From positions 1 to 64,000 of the forward strand of contig JAKADA010000003.1 in the NCBI GenBank assembly GCA_021820975.1: a stretch of DNA of 64,000 bases, given 5' to 3'. A program made the translations under genes and the position numbers. This document shows, in pieces, positions 27,744-37,490 of the stretch (position 1 is the stretch's first letter; the number at the start of each line of letters is the position of its first letter). The notes under the pieces were generated by a model, which ran no database searches, was not told the DNA's origin, and saw nothing but the letters and a program-made list of their open reading frames with translations. This DNA comes from Bacillota bacterium. GTDB taxonomy: Bacteria > Bacillota > Bacilli > Alicyclobacillales > SLC66.

Positions 27744-28627
27744 TAGTAACGCCTCGCCTTCCATTCTTTAATAGCTCGCAACATCTGTACATAGCTGTCA
27801 TAACGCGATTGCGCGATACTTCCCTTGGCTACAGCATCAACAACAACGCAGCCATCCTCTTGTTCATGTAGACATCCACGATAGGTACACGATTGACCTA
27901 TGCGGCGAATCTCAAGAAATAACTTCTCGAGGTCTGCCGGGTCCTCAAGTAGCACATCATACTGAGAAAAACCAGGTGAATCAGCAATATAACCTTGTTC
28001 AAAAGGATACATTTCGACACTCGTTGTCGTGTGTTTGCCACGATGACTTGCATCACTAATATTTCCTGATACTGCACCACTTTCGGGGCTAAGTGTACGA
28101 AGAAGTGTGGATTTGCCTACCCCTGATTGCCCAGTAAGCACTGTAACAACCCCTCGTAACCCATCTCGTAGCGCAGAAAATCCGACTTGATGATGTATTT
28201 CAATGGGGTATATTACGTAACCAAGCGGTTCATAAATACGAGCTACCGTAGTAAGCACATTCATCGCACCGGGTAGATCCATTTTTGTAAGTGCGATGCG
28301 CGCAGTAAATCCATGTAATGTTGTCATCGCCAACATTTTGTCTATTTGATAAAAGGATAATGGAGGGTCAACCAAAGAAAAAACTAATAAAATCTGATCG
28401 ACATTTACGATCTTCGGTCGTGTTATCTCATTTTTTCTTGGCTTTACTTCATCAATGATACCTTCCATTGTTCCTTGTGGATCGATAACAACAAAATCAC
28501 CTACGCGTGGCGTGATCCCGCGTTTTTTAAAGACGCCACGCGCTTTACAAGCTAAAATCCCACGCTCCGTATGCACATAATAGAAACCCGCAATCGCTTT
28601 GATAATTCGACCTTCTAGTGGTCGCAA
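27743..28627 (-). CDS. rsgA: Ribosome small subunit-dependent GTPase RsgA
   Basis: About 294 residues of the circularly permuted GTPase that checks 30S maturation. An N-terminal OB fold, then G4 TKMD (residues about 115), G1 GQSGVGKST near 170, G3 DSPGF, and a C-terminal zinc site with the Cys/His cluster CTYRGCLHEQEDGC. TTG at 28627 is chosen because GGGAGG lies seven bases upstream; a GTG at 28645 overlaps the prkC stop. B. subtilis has the same prkC-rsgA-rpe order. Confidence 0.95.
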   Translation of the reverse strand: MRPLEGRIIKAIAGFYYVHTERGILACKARGVFKKRGITPRVGDFVVIDPQGTMEGIIDEVKPRKNEITRPKIVNVDQILLVFSLVDPPLSFYQIDKMLAMTTLHGFTARIALTKMDLPGAMNVLTTVARIYEPLGYVIYPIEIHHQVGFSALRDGLRGVVTVLTGQSGVGKSTLLRTLSPESGAVSGNISDASHRGKHTTTSVEMYPFEQGYIADSPGFSQYDVLLEDPADLEKLFLEIRRIGQSCTYRGCLHEQEDGCVVVDAVAKGSIAQSRYDSYVQMLRAIKEWKARRY

Positions 28628-28645
28628 ATCCAAGCCTCCCGACAC

Positions 28646-30922
28646 TTAGTGTGTGGACGGACCTGTCGTCCCTGTTGTCGTCCCTGTTGTCGTCCCTGTT
28701 GTCGTCCCTGTTGTCGTCCCTGTTGTCGTCCCTGTTGTCGTCCCTGTTGTGCCTCCAGGCGCCGCAGGTCCTGAAGGAGGTGTTTGCGTCGTTCCTGTCG
28801 TCCCTGTTGAGGAAGGTGACGATGGAGTCGTTGTGCCAGAACCAGAACCGCTGGTACTACTTGCTGTAGTTCCAGCAGGTATAATCGACGTCGTATCTAA
28901 CTGCCCATCGATATAGGCATCGATTTCCCCTGACTGGGTAGATGTCGTCGTAACCTTAACGGAGTACGTAGCTTGCGGATTAGATTGCGACGTATCAACC
29001 ACCGTATTGGTTCCCGTAGCATCAATCACAACGATTTTCACCGTTGCTGGCAATAATGTACCTGGCGGTAACGCAACTTGAACATCTTGCGTCGTTACTG
29101 CTGTTCCTGCCGGTTTGCCCGAACTAATCGTCAAATCAACCGTTGAACCTGAACTTGCCTGCTGCCCAGGTTGTGGGCTTTGACTGATAACTTCGTTAGC
29201 AGGAATGGTAAATGACGATTGTTTCGTCACAGTACCTGCTGTAAATCCATCAGCTGAAAGTGTGGATTGTGCCGCACTTTGCGTTTTACCAACGACATTG
29301 GGCACGGCAGCATATTGTGCCCCTGAACTGACAACTAACGTGACAGGAGCAGTATTCGTTGCAAAAGATGTACCTGAAGCTGGCGTTGTAGAAATCACTT
29401 CGTTAACCGGAACCGATGCGCTAGGTTGTTGAGTAACGGTGATATTGCCGCTTGGAACCCCCATATCCACCAATTGTGCCGAAGCAGCACTTTGTATCTC
29501 GCCAGCAAGATTTGGCATGACAGCCTGAGCACTCCCCGTTTTTACCTTCAAAAATACATCTTGATCCGGTAAAACACTACCAGGTCCTTGACTCTGACTT
29601 TCCACCTGCCCAATCTGAACACTGGAGGATGAGCTCGAGTCATACGTCTCATGGATCTTCGTTGGAGAAAAGCCAAGCGTGATTAATTCCTGATGTGCTT
29701 GATCATACGTCATTCCAATTAAACTAGGTACTTTAACAGCCTTAGTATGGCCAAAGGTAGAAATAATGTAAATCGCGGCGACAGCCGCCAAAGCTGTTAA
29801 TCCAAGTAAGCCGAAAAACCATGCGAAGAAAATTAAAAGACGCTTCCACCATGGTCTTTTGATTTCCTCTTCTTCGTCGTCCTCTTGCTCATCTTGCATA
29901 CTAGGTTCATCTTGTAAAATCGGTGAAGTATCATGTTGAATAGGTAACGGCCTTGTCGTTGCATGTAAAGAAAAATCAGTCACCGATGCCCCATTACCTG
30001 AACTGCCAGGTATCACGCCACCTTTAATAATCGGGATCTGAATGGTCGGATTGGCATCAGGGTATAATGCTGATTGCGAGGAAGAATACGCAGGCATGTC
30101 CGGCAAATACACTGCCCGTTCCAGATCATCAGCCATTTGCCGAATGCTTTGATAGCGTCTTTGCGGATCTTTCTCAAGTGCCTTTAACACGATTGTTTGC
30201 AGATTTAGGGGTATGCTTGGCGTCAAAATGCGTGGCTCAGTGATAGGCTCTTGTAAATGTTTTAGTGCGATACTAATCGGAGAATCCCCAGAAAAAGGAA
30301 CACGACCTGTCAACATTTCATAAAGTACAACACCGAGCGAGTATACATCTGACTTTGCATCTGCAACGGCTCCACGAGCTTGTTCGGGTGAAAAATAATG
30401 AACAGAACCAAGTACAGAAGAACTATGATGCGTGATCGTATTGGTCGATACGGCTCTAGCAATGCCAAAATCCGTGACTTTAACGCGTCCCGTTTTGCTA
30501 ATTAAAATATTATGAGGTTTAACATCTCGATGGACGATATTATGTTCGTGCGCATGGGAAAGTGCATCGCAAATTTGACGGACTATAGCCACTGTCTCAT
30601 CGATTGGTAACGGTGCACGCTCTTCGATTAACTGTTTGAGCGTCTTACCATCTACATATTCCATCACAATATAATTTGCTTCACCATCTTGACCCACATC
30701 ATAAATATTGACGACATTTGGATGAGACAAACTGGCAGCAGCCTGTGCCTCACGCTTAAATCGACGCAGAAAATCAGCATCTCCGACCAACTCGGGACGC
30801 AGCATCTTAATCGATACTGGGCGATGCAACAATACATCAAGCCCTCGGTACACGATGGCCATGCCACCGCCGCCGATACGCTCTAAAATTTGATAACGTC
30901 CACCTAGAATATTGCCCATCAT
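28646..30922 (-). CDS. prkC: PASTA-domain Ser/Thr protein kinase PrkC
   Basis: A 758-residue membrane kinase. Cytoplasmic kinase domain (about 10-275) with GGGGMAIVYRG, the catalytic HRDVKPHN and DFGIA. One membrane helix at about 355-388, then three PASTA repeats (about 395-610: VPSLIGMTYDQA, MPNLAGEIQSAA, VPNVVGKTQSAA) that in relatives bind muropeptides. A further beta-rich domain and a Ser/Thr/Gly tail follow. ATG at 30922 has GGAGG eight bases upstream, and begins just after the stp stop. In Bacillus PrkC controls stationary phase and germination. The tail is made of tandem TTGT units encoded by a 12-bp repeat. Confidence 0.94.
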   Translation of the reverse strand: MMGNILGGRYQILERIGGGGMAIVYRGLDVLLHRPVSIKMLRPELVGDADFLRRFKREAQAAASLSHPNVVNIYDVGQDGEANYIVMEYVDGKTLKQLIEERAPLPIDETVAIVRQICDALSHAHEHNIVHRDVKPHNILISKTGRVKVTDFGIARAVSTNTITHHSSSVLGSVHYFSPEQARGAVADAKSDVYSLGVVLYEMLTGRVPFSGDSPISIALKHLQEPITEPRILTPSIPLNLQTIVLKALEKDPQRRYQSIRQMADDLERAVYLPDMPAYSSSQSALYPDANPTIQIPIIKGGVIPGSSGNGASVTDFSLHATTRPLPIQHDTSPILQDEPSMQDEQEDDEEEEIKRPWWKRLLIFFAWFFGLLGLTALAAVAAIYIISTFGHTKAVKVPSLIGMTYDQAHQELITLGFSPTKIHETYDSSSSSSVQIGQVESQSQGPGSVLPDQDVFLKVKTGSAQAVMPNLAGEIQSAASAQLVDMGVPSGNITVTQQPSASVPVNEVISTTPASGTSFATNTAPVTLVVSSGAQYAAVPNVVGKTQSAAQSTLSADGFTAGTVTKQSSFTIPANEVISQSPQPGQQASSGSTVDLTISSGKPAGTAVTTQDVQVALPPGTLLPATVKIVVIDATGTNTVVDTSQSNPQATYSVKVTTTSTQSGEIDAYIDGQLDTTSIIPAGTTASSTSGSGSGTTTPSSPSSTGTTGTTQTPPSGPAAPGGTTGTTTGTTTGTTTGTTTGTTTGTTTGTTGPSTH
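28665..28748. repeat. Seven perfect 12-bp tandem repeats in the prkC tail
   Basis: The plus-strand unit GTCGTCCCTGTT occurs seven times without a mismatch, encoding Thr-Thr-Gly-Thr repeats on the minus strand. The unit is a multiple of three, so slippage would change the tail length without a frameshift. A degenerate copy lies near 28788-28807. Confidence 0.95.
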
Positions 30923-30924
30923 GG

Positions 30925-31668
30925 TCAATTCCTCCGTACTGTCTCGTCGTCCATGGCGACAGCCACGACGGTAATGTTGTCATTGCCGCCTTGATGAAGG
31001 GCATCATCAACCAAGGTGTCAACTTTCGCCTCTAAGGTGGCATCGGTTGAGAGAACAAACTCAATTCGTACATCATCAACATACCCGCTTAGGCCATCCG
31101 AGCATAAAAGCAGGATGTCCCCTGCTTGCCATGTATGTACAAGACACTCTGGACTGACATATTCCATGGTTCCTAATGCTTTCGTCAACATATGACGTTG
31201 CGGATGATGAGTAGCTTCAGAAGGCAAGATCTGACCACGCTTCACAAGTTCATTGACTAGTGAATGATCCTCTGTTAATTGCAATATGCCTGAAGATGAC
31301 GAATACAGATAAGCTCGACTATCTCCGACATGAGCGATAACGACACGTTCATGACTGGCGATGCAAGCCACAATCGTCGTCCCCATACCGGAATATTCAG
31401 GGTTTTGTATGGAGTTTTCATAAATCTGTTTATTGGCTAAAGCAATACCATCCACTAAAAGCTGTTCTGGATGATCAAGCTTTCCTCTAGACACCGTTTC
31501 TTCTAGCGATTGCAAAGCGATTGCACTCGCTACTTCTCCGGCCACATGCCCACCCATTCCGTCAGCTACACAGGCAATTACAATACCCGAATCTTTTTGC
31601 ACCGTCATATAACCGTCCTGGTTCACTTTGCGAACCAACCCGACATCCGATCTTGCAGCGAACCGCAT
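30925..31668 (-). CDS. stp: PP2C-type Ser/Thr phosphatase Stp (PrpC)
   Basis: A 247-residue metal-dependent phosphatase that reverses PrkC phosphorylation. Motifs are RSDVGLVRKVNQDGY, VADGMGGHVAGEVAS with the metal Asp, HVGDSRAYLY and CSDGLSGYVDD, with the last metal Asp in NDNITVV (GGNDNITVVAV). ATG at 31668 is chosen because GGGAG lies eight bases upstream; the stop ends two bases before prkC. Confidence 0.95.
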   Translation of the reverse strand: MRFAARSDVGLVRKVNQDGYMTVQKDSGIVIACVADGMGGHVAGEVASAIALQSLEETVSRGKLDHPEQLLVDGIALANKQIYENSIQNPEYSGMGTTIVACIASHERVVIAHVGDSRAYLYSSSSGILQLTEDHSLVNELVKRGQILPSEATHHPQRHMLTKALGTMEYVSPECLVHTWQAGDILLLCSDGLSGYVDDVRIEFVLSTDATLEAKVDTLVDDALHQGGNDNITVVAVAMDDETVRRN

Positions 31669-31680
31669 GCCACTCACTCC

Positions 31681-32727
31681 CTAAATTCTCTCCCTCGCCT
31701 GCTGCGCGCGTAATTGTCCACAAGCAGCCGCAATATCACTGCCCATTTCGCGCCGAACAGTCGCATTAATCGATAAACGCTCTAATTCATTAGCAAAAGC
31801 GCGTATTTGATCCTGCGGTGTACGTGTGAGATCGCGTTCTGGAACATAGTTCACCGGAATCAAATTCACATGACACGGCAAAGATTGCAAAAGTTTTGCT
31901 AACTTTTGAGCATCTTGTATTTTGTCATTGTGACCATTGATCAGCGCATATTCAAATGTAATACGCCGCCCTGTTTTTTCATAGTAATATCGACAAGCGT
32001 CTAACAAGGTTAGAATATCATACGCTTTGTTAACAGGCATCATTTTTGATCTTGTCTCATCATCAGCCGCATGAATCGACACAGCGAGCGTAATGCCTCG
32101 CATTTCATCAGCCAATCGGTAGATAGCTGGAACAAGGCCAACTGTGGAAATGGTAATATGCCTTTGGCCGATTTTTAATCCTTCTGGGTCTGTGACGATA
32201 TCAACAAAACCGATGGATGCATCATAATTGTCAAGTGGTTCGCCTGAACCCATAAGTACAACACTTGAAACGCGTTCATGCGTGCGATCGAGCAGACGTT
32301 GACATAAGACAACCTGTTCCACAATTTCACCAGCCGTGAGATTGCGAACCAATCCCCCAAGTGTCGATGCACAAAACTTACAACCCATTTTGCACCCGAC
32401 TTGGGTCGAAACACAGACGCTATTGCCATAGTCGTGGCGCATAATCACAGTCTCAATCGTTGCTCCATCGTGCAATTCAAGCAAAAATTTTATTGTCCCA
32501 TCTTGCGATTTTTGTGAAACGAGTTCTTTCATCGAACATAACAACGTTGTTTGTGCCAATGTGCTTCGTAAGTTCTTTGGCAAATCAGTCATTTCCTCAA
32601 CATCTTGCACGCGTTGTTGATATAACCAATGAAATATCTGCTTGGCGCGATAAGTTGGTTGGCCTTCTTGTCTAACGTACTCTTCAAGTTGCGGTAAGGT
32701 AAAACCGTATAGCGATGGTTTCAACAC
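31681..32727 (-). CDS. rlmN: 23S rRNA (adenine2503-C2)-methyltransferase RlmN
   Basis: A 348-residue radical SAM enzyme that makes m2A2503 in 23S rRNA and m2A37 in some tRNAs. The iron-sulfur cluster motif is CKMGCKFCAST near residue 117. Catalytic Cys is near the C-terminus (MGSDIAAACGQLR). GTG at 32727 with AAAGGAG upstream fits the family length better than a long in-frame extension to 32856. Located between rsmB and stp, the Bacillus order. Confidence 0.96.
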   Translation of the reverse strand: MLKPSLYGFTLPQLEEYVRQEGQPTYRAKQIFHWLYQQRVQDVEEMTDLPKNLRSTLAQTTLLCSMKELVSQKSQDGTIKFLLELHDGATIETVIMRHDYGNSVCVSTQVGCKMGCKFCASTLGGLVRNLTAGEIVEQVVLCQRLLDRTHERVSSVVLMGSGEPLDNYDASIGFVDIVTDPEGLKIGQRHITISTVGLVPAIYRLADEMRGITLAVSIHAADDETRSKMMPVNKAYDILTLLDACRYYYEKTGRRITFEYALINGHNDKIQDAQKLAKLLQSLPCHVNLIPVNYVPERDLTRTPQDQIRAFANELERLSINATVRREMGSDIAAACGQLRAQQARERI

Positions 32728-32731
32728 GCGT

Positions 32732-34078
32732 TCATCTCCTTTGCATACGCGCCACAAAAAATCCGTCACCAAAAAAATCTTGTGGTAGAATCCAGCCGAT
32801 ACCTTTCGCTTTTTCAGCATAGTGCAGATGAGCACGTTCGAACTCATCAAAATCAAGCATAGTAAATTCCGGGTGCTTTTCTAGGAAGTGCCCAATTTGA
32901 CGTTCATTTTCATACGCGGACATGGTACAAGTCGTGTAAAGTAAGACACCGCCACTTTTTACATGGGTGGCACAAGCATCAAGTAATTGTTCTTGTAGTA
33001 ACACTAACGCTTTTACTTTATCAGCGGTCATCGTCCATTTTAAGTCAGGTTTTCTCGCAATCGTCCCAATTCCTGAACAAGGGGCATCAAGCAAGATACG
33101 ATCAAATTGCCCAGTAACATGTCGCGCATCCATCGTCTCACAGTGAATCGATTGCAAGCCCAACCTTTGCGCCTGTTGCTGAATCATCGTTGTTCGGTGC
33201 TCATGCAAATCGATCGCTGTGATACAAGCAGCATCCTCTGTTAATTCAGCAATATGTGTCGTTTTGCCTCCTGGCGCGGCACATGCATCAAGAATATCCA
33301 TGTTAGGTTTTGCTCGCAAGAGTTTAGCCACAAGCATAGAGCTCTCACCTTGCAACGTATACAATCCACGATCATAGCCAATCAATTGTTGTGCTACGTG
33401 GCGATGAGTCGCATAAATGCCCTCGTCATTGATCGCAGAAGCGTGTACTTCAACACCTTGTTCCTGAAACAAAGTAAATAACTGATCGCGAGACAAACGT
33501 AGGCGGTTCACCCGAAACGCTCGCTGTGCTTTTTGATTCAATCCCCACATAACTTCGATGGCTGTTTCTTCGCCAAGGGTTTTAGCAAGATGGTGCGCCA
33601 TCCATTCTGCAAACGATAACCGTCTAGCAGCCTCGATAAGCGAGATTCCTTGCAGATCAGCAAAAGAGAGCAAGGGCTTTTCGTAAGTCTTTTGGCGCTG
33701 TGCACCGCGAAGTACGGCATTCACAAAACCTGCCGCTTTTGGTTGATGAATTTTCGAGAGATCAACAGCATCGGACAAAACAGCATAATCAGGGATTTTT
33801 TGTAAAAGTCGTAACTGATATAATCCCATACGCAAGATCGTTTTAACTTCGAGAGTCACCTTAGATCTGGAACTTTTCGTTAATGTCTTAATCCACTCAT
33901 CAAGCAATCTACGCCACAAAAGCACACCATGAACAAGTTCTGTACAAAGTGATGCATCATCCTTAGATAAGGATTGATCTTTTAATGCAGTATGTAACGC
34001 AAGATGAGAATAGGATTTTTTTGATTCAACATCGTATAATACAGAAAAAGCACAACGCCGTGCAGGTGCTACCGTCAT
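32732..34078 (-). CDS. rsmB: 16S rRNA (cytosine967-C5)-methyltransferase RsmB
   Basis: A 448-residue methyltransferase. An N-terminal NusB-like domain (about 1-140) is followed by the SAM domain with DACAAPGGKTTHIAEL, the DAPCSGIGTIARKPD loop and the catalytic Cys in YTTCTMSAYENE. Start overlaps the fmt stop by four bases. Confidence 0.96.
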   Translation of the reverse strand: MTVAPARRCAFSVLYDVESKKSYSHLALHTALKDQSLSKDDASLCTELVHGVLLWRRLLDEWIKTLTKSSRSKVTLEVKTILRMGLYQLRLLQKIPDYAVLSDAVDLSKIHQPKAAGFVNAVLRGAQRQKTYEKPLLSFADLQGISLIEAARRLSFAEWMAHHLAKTLGEETAIEVMWGLNQKAQRAFRVNRLRLSRDQLFTLFQEQGVEVHASAINDEGIYATHRHVAQQLIGYDRGLYTLQGESSMLVAKLLRAKPNMDILDACAAPGGKTTHIAELTEDAACITAIDLHEHRTTMIQQQAQRLGLQSIHCETMDARHVTGQFDRILLDAPCSGIGTIARKPDLKWTMTADKVKALVLLQEQLLDACATHVKSGGVLLYTTCTMSAYENERQIGHFLEKHPEFTMLDFDEFERAHLHYAEKAKGIGWILPQDFFGDGFFVARMQRR

Positions 34079-35037
34079 TTTGCACGCTCCCGTACGTTTT
34101 TCAACATCGATCCTACTAAGTTTCGGTTGCCACGCACAAACTCCGCACCAGATTGCATGGACTTTCCTTCAAGTTGTACTTTCGTTGCGATAATGGCTCC
34201 TGTACCACATGCGATAAGCGGCCCATCAGACGTAACAGCAACGATCTGCCCGGGATCTCCAGATCCTTCAAAGGACACATTAGCTGTAGCATACCAGATC
34301 TTCAAAAGTTTATCACCAAGATACGTAAAAGCCCCCGGAGAGGGAGATAAAGCACGAATCCGATTGAACACTTTCTGATATGATTGTGAGAAATCCAATT
34401 GTTCATCATCTCTTGTAAGAGTTGGTGCAAAAGAGACCTTTTCTGGATCTTGTTCAATTGGTTGTACCGTACCTGCTATAATTTTCGGTAACGTTTCCCT
34501 AAGAAGTTGCGAACCTTGATTCGCTAACTCATCGTGCAACTCCCCATACGTCATTACAGGGTCAATAGGTACCATTATTTGTGACCACATGGCTCCAGCA
34601 TCCATAGCTTTTACCATCGTCATTATGGTAACACCTGTTTCCGTTTCCCCTTGCAAGATTGCGTGTTGAATCGGTGCACCACCCCGGTACTTGGGCAAAA
34701 TCGATGCATGAACGTTGTAAGCTCCAAGTGTCATCATGTTCAGTAAGCTTACAGGTAAAATCTGCCCATACGCAGCCGTTACAATCATGTTGGGCTTTAA
34801 ATTTGCGATCGCTTCTAACGCTTGCTTCTCGCGAATTTTCTCAGGTTGCAAAACTGCAAGCCCAGCTTCTTTCGCCAACGTTTTCACAGGAGGTGACGTC
34901 AGTACCCGTTTTCTTCCTACGTAGCGATCTGGCTGAGTCACTACGCCGACTATCGTATAAGGCATCGTTAAAAGAGTCTGCAACATGGAAAAAGCAAATA
35001 CTGGCGTTCCCATAAAGATAATTCGTGGTTGATCCAT
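34075..35037 (-). CDS. fmt: Methionyl-tRNA formyltransferase
   Basis: A 320-residue enzyme that formylates initiator Met-tRNA. N-terminal RIIFMGTPVFAF, the formyl-folate binding SLLPKYRGGAPI near residue 112, and a C-terminal barrel with DGPLIACGTGAI. ATG start. In B. subtilis def lies between priA and fmt; here there are only 29 bases and no def gene. Confidence 0.97.
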   Translation of the reverse strand: MDQPRIIFMGTPVFAFSMLQTLLTMPYTIVGVVTQPDRYVGRKRVLTSPPVKTLAKEAGLAVLQPEKIREKQALEAIANLKPNMIVTAAYGQILPVSLLNMMTLGAYNVHASILPKYRGGAPIQHAILQGETETGVTIMTMVKAMDAGAMWSQIMVPIDPVMTYGELHDELANQGSQLLRETLPKIIAGTVQPIEQDPEKVSFAPTLTRDDEQLDFSQSYQKVFNRIRALSPSPGAFTYLGDKLLKIWYATANVSFEGSGDPGQIVAVTSDGPLIACGTGAIIATKVQLEGKSMQSGAEFVRGNRNLVGSMLKNVRERAK

Positions 35038-35066
35038 TGTTCTGCCACCTTTTTAAAACCGTCGCT

Positions 35067-37490
35067 TCAGATACTTTGCGCGTTAACATCAAGAACTACA
35101 TGCATTCCCAAAGGAGCTATAGCTAAATTTCCCTTATAGCAAGTTTCAAGGACTTTTTGCACACGAACAAATGCATGGTATTTTACAATCACTTGAAAAC
35201 GATACAAACCGCGCATTCGTGCTACAGCTGCGGGTGCTGCGGGAAATAGCCGCACGCCCTTCATACCCTGTAACCTTTGCGTCAAATCATCATGCAAAGC
35301 GATTGCAAATTCCCGTGCTATCACTTCGTCTCGATGCGTAATCCCAAAAACAGAAACCTCTGTATAAGGAGGATATTCCATATTTTTGCGAACACGCATC
35401 TCCGTTTCGTAAAAAAGTGTGTAATTTTGTGTTGCAGCTAACGATATAGCATAATGATCGGGGTTAAACGTCTGTACGATCATTTGCCCCGCAAGATCAT
35501 GGCGTCCTGCCCGCCCTGCCACTTGCACCAGAAGATCAAAAGTCCGTTCGCAAGCCCGATAATCCGGTAAATGAAGTGCCGTATCAGCAGCAATAACACC
35601 AACAAGAGACACGCGCTTAAAATCAAGTCCTTTGGCAATCATCTGCGTACCTAATAGAACATCAGCTTCACCTCGTTCGAACGCCTGTAGTAAACGTTCG
35701 TGTGAACCTTTTGTCGATGTGGTATCCACGTCCATGCGAATCACACGCAGGTCATCAAATTGGGCGAGAAGTTCTTGTTCCACACGCTGTGTCCCGGTGC
35801 CAAATGGTCTGACGCGTGTACTTGAACAATGTCGGCACGTTGGTTGCATGATCTCCTTATATCCACAAATATGGCACCGTAATACATTTCCCCCCTCCTT
35901 GTGTAACGTTAGGGAGATATCGCATGAAGGGCACGTGGCAACTTGTCCGCAATCCCTACATAAAACAAACGTCGAATAGCCTCTTCGATTAAGAAAAAGG
36001 ATAGCTTGCTCCTTACGCTTTAGCACATCCTGCAATGCTTCCTTAAGTGGCGGACTAAAAAGAGCACTTTGTCCGTGACGCATTTGTTCTCGCATATCCA
36101 CAATGTTTACGGTTGGTAATGCTCTTCCCTGTACACGATGAGGTAAAGATAGTAAATGATAAGCGCCTTTTTCAGCACGATACATCGCTTCAAGCGAGGG
36201 TGTGGCACTCCCTAAAAGCAACACAGCCAAAGCTTGTTTGCATCGATGTACCGCAACTTCTCGCACAAGATAGCGCGGTTCTTTGTCTTGTTTGTAAGAA
36301 CTCTCATGCTCTTCGTCGATAATAATCAGTGCAAGATCCTTTACTGGTGCAAATATCGCACTTCGTGCGCCAATCACAACAGGTGTCTTGCCTTCGTGGA
36401 TATTTTGCCATTGTTGATTTTTTTCGCGATCTGACAGACGGCTATGCAACACAGCCAGGCGATCACCAAAACGTTTTTTAAACCGAGCTGTCATTTGCGT
36501 TGTCAAAGCAATTTCCGGAACAAGCATGATAGCACTTTTGCCTTCGCAAAGTACTTTATCAATAGCTTGTAAATAGATCTCCGTTTTTCCGCTTCCTGTA
36601 ACCCCATGCAATAAAAAGACAGATTCTTTGCGTTCATCAAGCGCATCATTGACCTGTTGCATGACGTCTTCCTGTTCTTTTGTTAATGCAAAGGATGCTT
36701 CTAGAGAATTAGGTTGGTACACATCTTCGACATCTTCTTCCCAAATAGTAAGCAGATGCCGTTCTTCAAGAAGGTGCAATGTTGCTGTTGTTGCGCCTGT
36801 CTCGCGACGTAACTCGTCCCACGAAATTGGCCGTTGTTCTCGCCACATATAGTCTGCTATACGCTGCTGAACACGACCCAAAGAGGGTTTTTGCACACCT
36901 TGTTCACCACACCATTGAACCATTTTGATACGTTTAGGAGCCACGCGCAACGTGATCCTTCTATCCTCTTTCAGCCATCCTTGCACAATGAATTTACGGA
37001 TCTGTAGACTGGATATGCCAAAGCGTTTTTGCACGGATTCCTCAGGTACCGATCCATGTGCCTTCATATAGATAAATAGCTCATCATACCGATGGTCATT
37101 ACCTTGTGCAAAGGTTTCTACATTATCAGCAAGTGCCAAACGACGTGTCTCTTTTGTGCGTGTAGCAGGCGGTAAAACGGTTTGCAAAGCTGCACCCCAC
37201 GTGCAAACATAACGATCCCGTAAAAAATGTACGATCTTCACGAGATCCGGTCCTAAAATAGGATGAAACGGATCATCCATCAACCGGCTGATGAACTTTA
37301 GCTCGTGTACTTCATTATCACGATCTTCACTTGGCACAAGATCCATAATGTAGCCTTCTACTTTTCTTTTCCCAAATGGCACTTCTACACGGTGCCCCGC
37401 TGTAACCCACATATTTTGCGGGACAAGATAATCAAATAACTTATCAAGGCCACGTGCTCGTAAAATCACAGCTACTTTTGCAATCATCAT
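35067..37490 (-). CDS. priA: Primosomal protein N' (replication restart helicase PriA)
   Basis: An 807-residue 3'-5' helicase. N-terminal DNA-binding domain (RARGLDKLFDYLVP), motif I HGVTGSGKTEIYL near residue 295, DEEH (IIDEEHESSYKQ), SATPSLEA, a zinc region with CRDCGQVATCPSC and CHICGYK...CRHC, and VAGRAGR. It restarts collapsed replication forks. ATG start overlaps the coaBC stop by four bases. Confidence 0.97.
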   Translation of the reverse strand: MMIAKVAVILRARGLDKLFDYLVPQNMWVTAGHRVEVPFGKRKVEGYIMDLVPSEDRDNEVHELKFISRLMDDPFHPILGPDLVKIVHFLRDRYVCTWGAALQTVLPPATRTKETRRLALADNVETFAQGNDHRYDELFIYMKAHGSVPEESVQKRFGISSLQIRKFIVQGWLKEDRRITLRVAPKRIKMVQWCGEQGVQKPSLGRVQQRIADYMWREQRPISWDELRRETGATTATLHLLEERHLLTIWEEDVEDVYQPNSLEASFALTKEQEDVMQQVNDALDERKESVFLLHGVTGSGKTEIYLQAIDKVLCEGKSAIMLVPEIALTTQMTARFKKRFGDRLAVLHSRLSDREKNQQWQNIHEGKTPVVIGARSAIFAPVKDLALIIIDEEHESSYKQDKEPRYLVREVAVHRCKQALAVLLLGSATPSLEAMYRAEKGAYHLLSLPHRVQGRALPTVNIVDMREQMRHGQSALFSPPLKEALQDVLKRKEQAILFLNRRGYSTFVLCRDCGQVATCPSCDISLTLHKEGGNVLRCHICGYKEIMQPTCRHCSSTRVRPFGTGTQRVEQELLAQFDDLRVIRMDVDTTSTKGSHERLLQAFERGEADVLLGTQMIAKGLDFKRVSLVGVIAADTALHLPDYRACERTFDLLVQVAGRAGRHDLAGQMIVQTFNPDHYAISLAATQNYTLFYETEMRVRKNMEYPPYTEVSVFGITHRDEVIAREFAIALHDDLTQRLQGMKGVRLFPAAPAAVARMRGLYRFQVIVKYHAFVRVQKVLETCYKGNLAIAPLGMHVVLDVNAQSI

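Noticed and set aside
28665-28748. Possible CRISPR-like repeat
   Set aside because: The repeats are contiguous 12-mers without spacers and lie in the prkC reading frame.
28653-28916. Plus-strand ORF with Val-Pro-Val-Val repeats
   Set aside because: It is the antisense shadow of the prkC tandem repeat and lacks independent signals.
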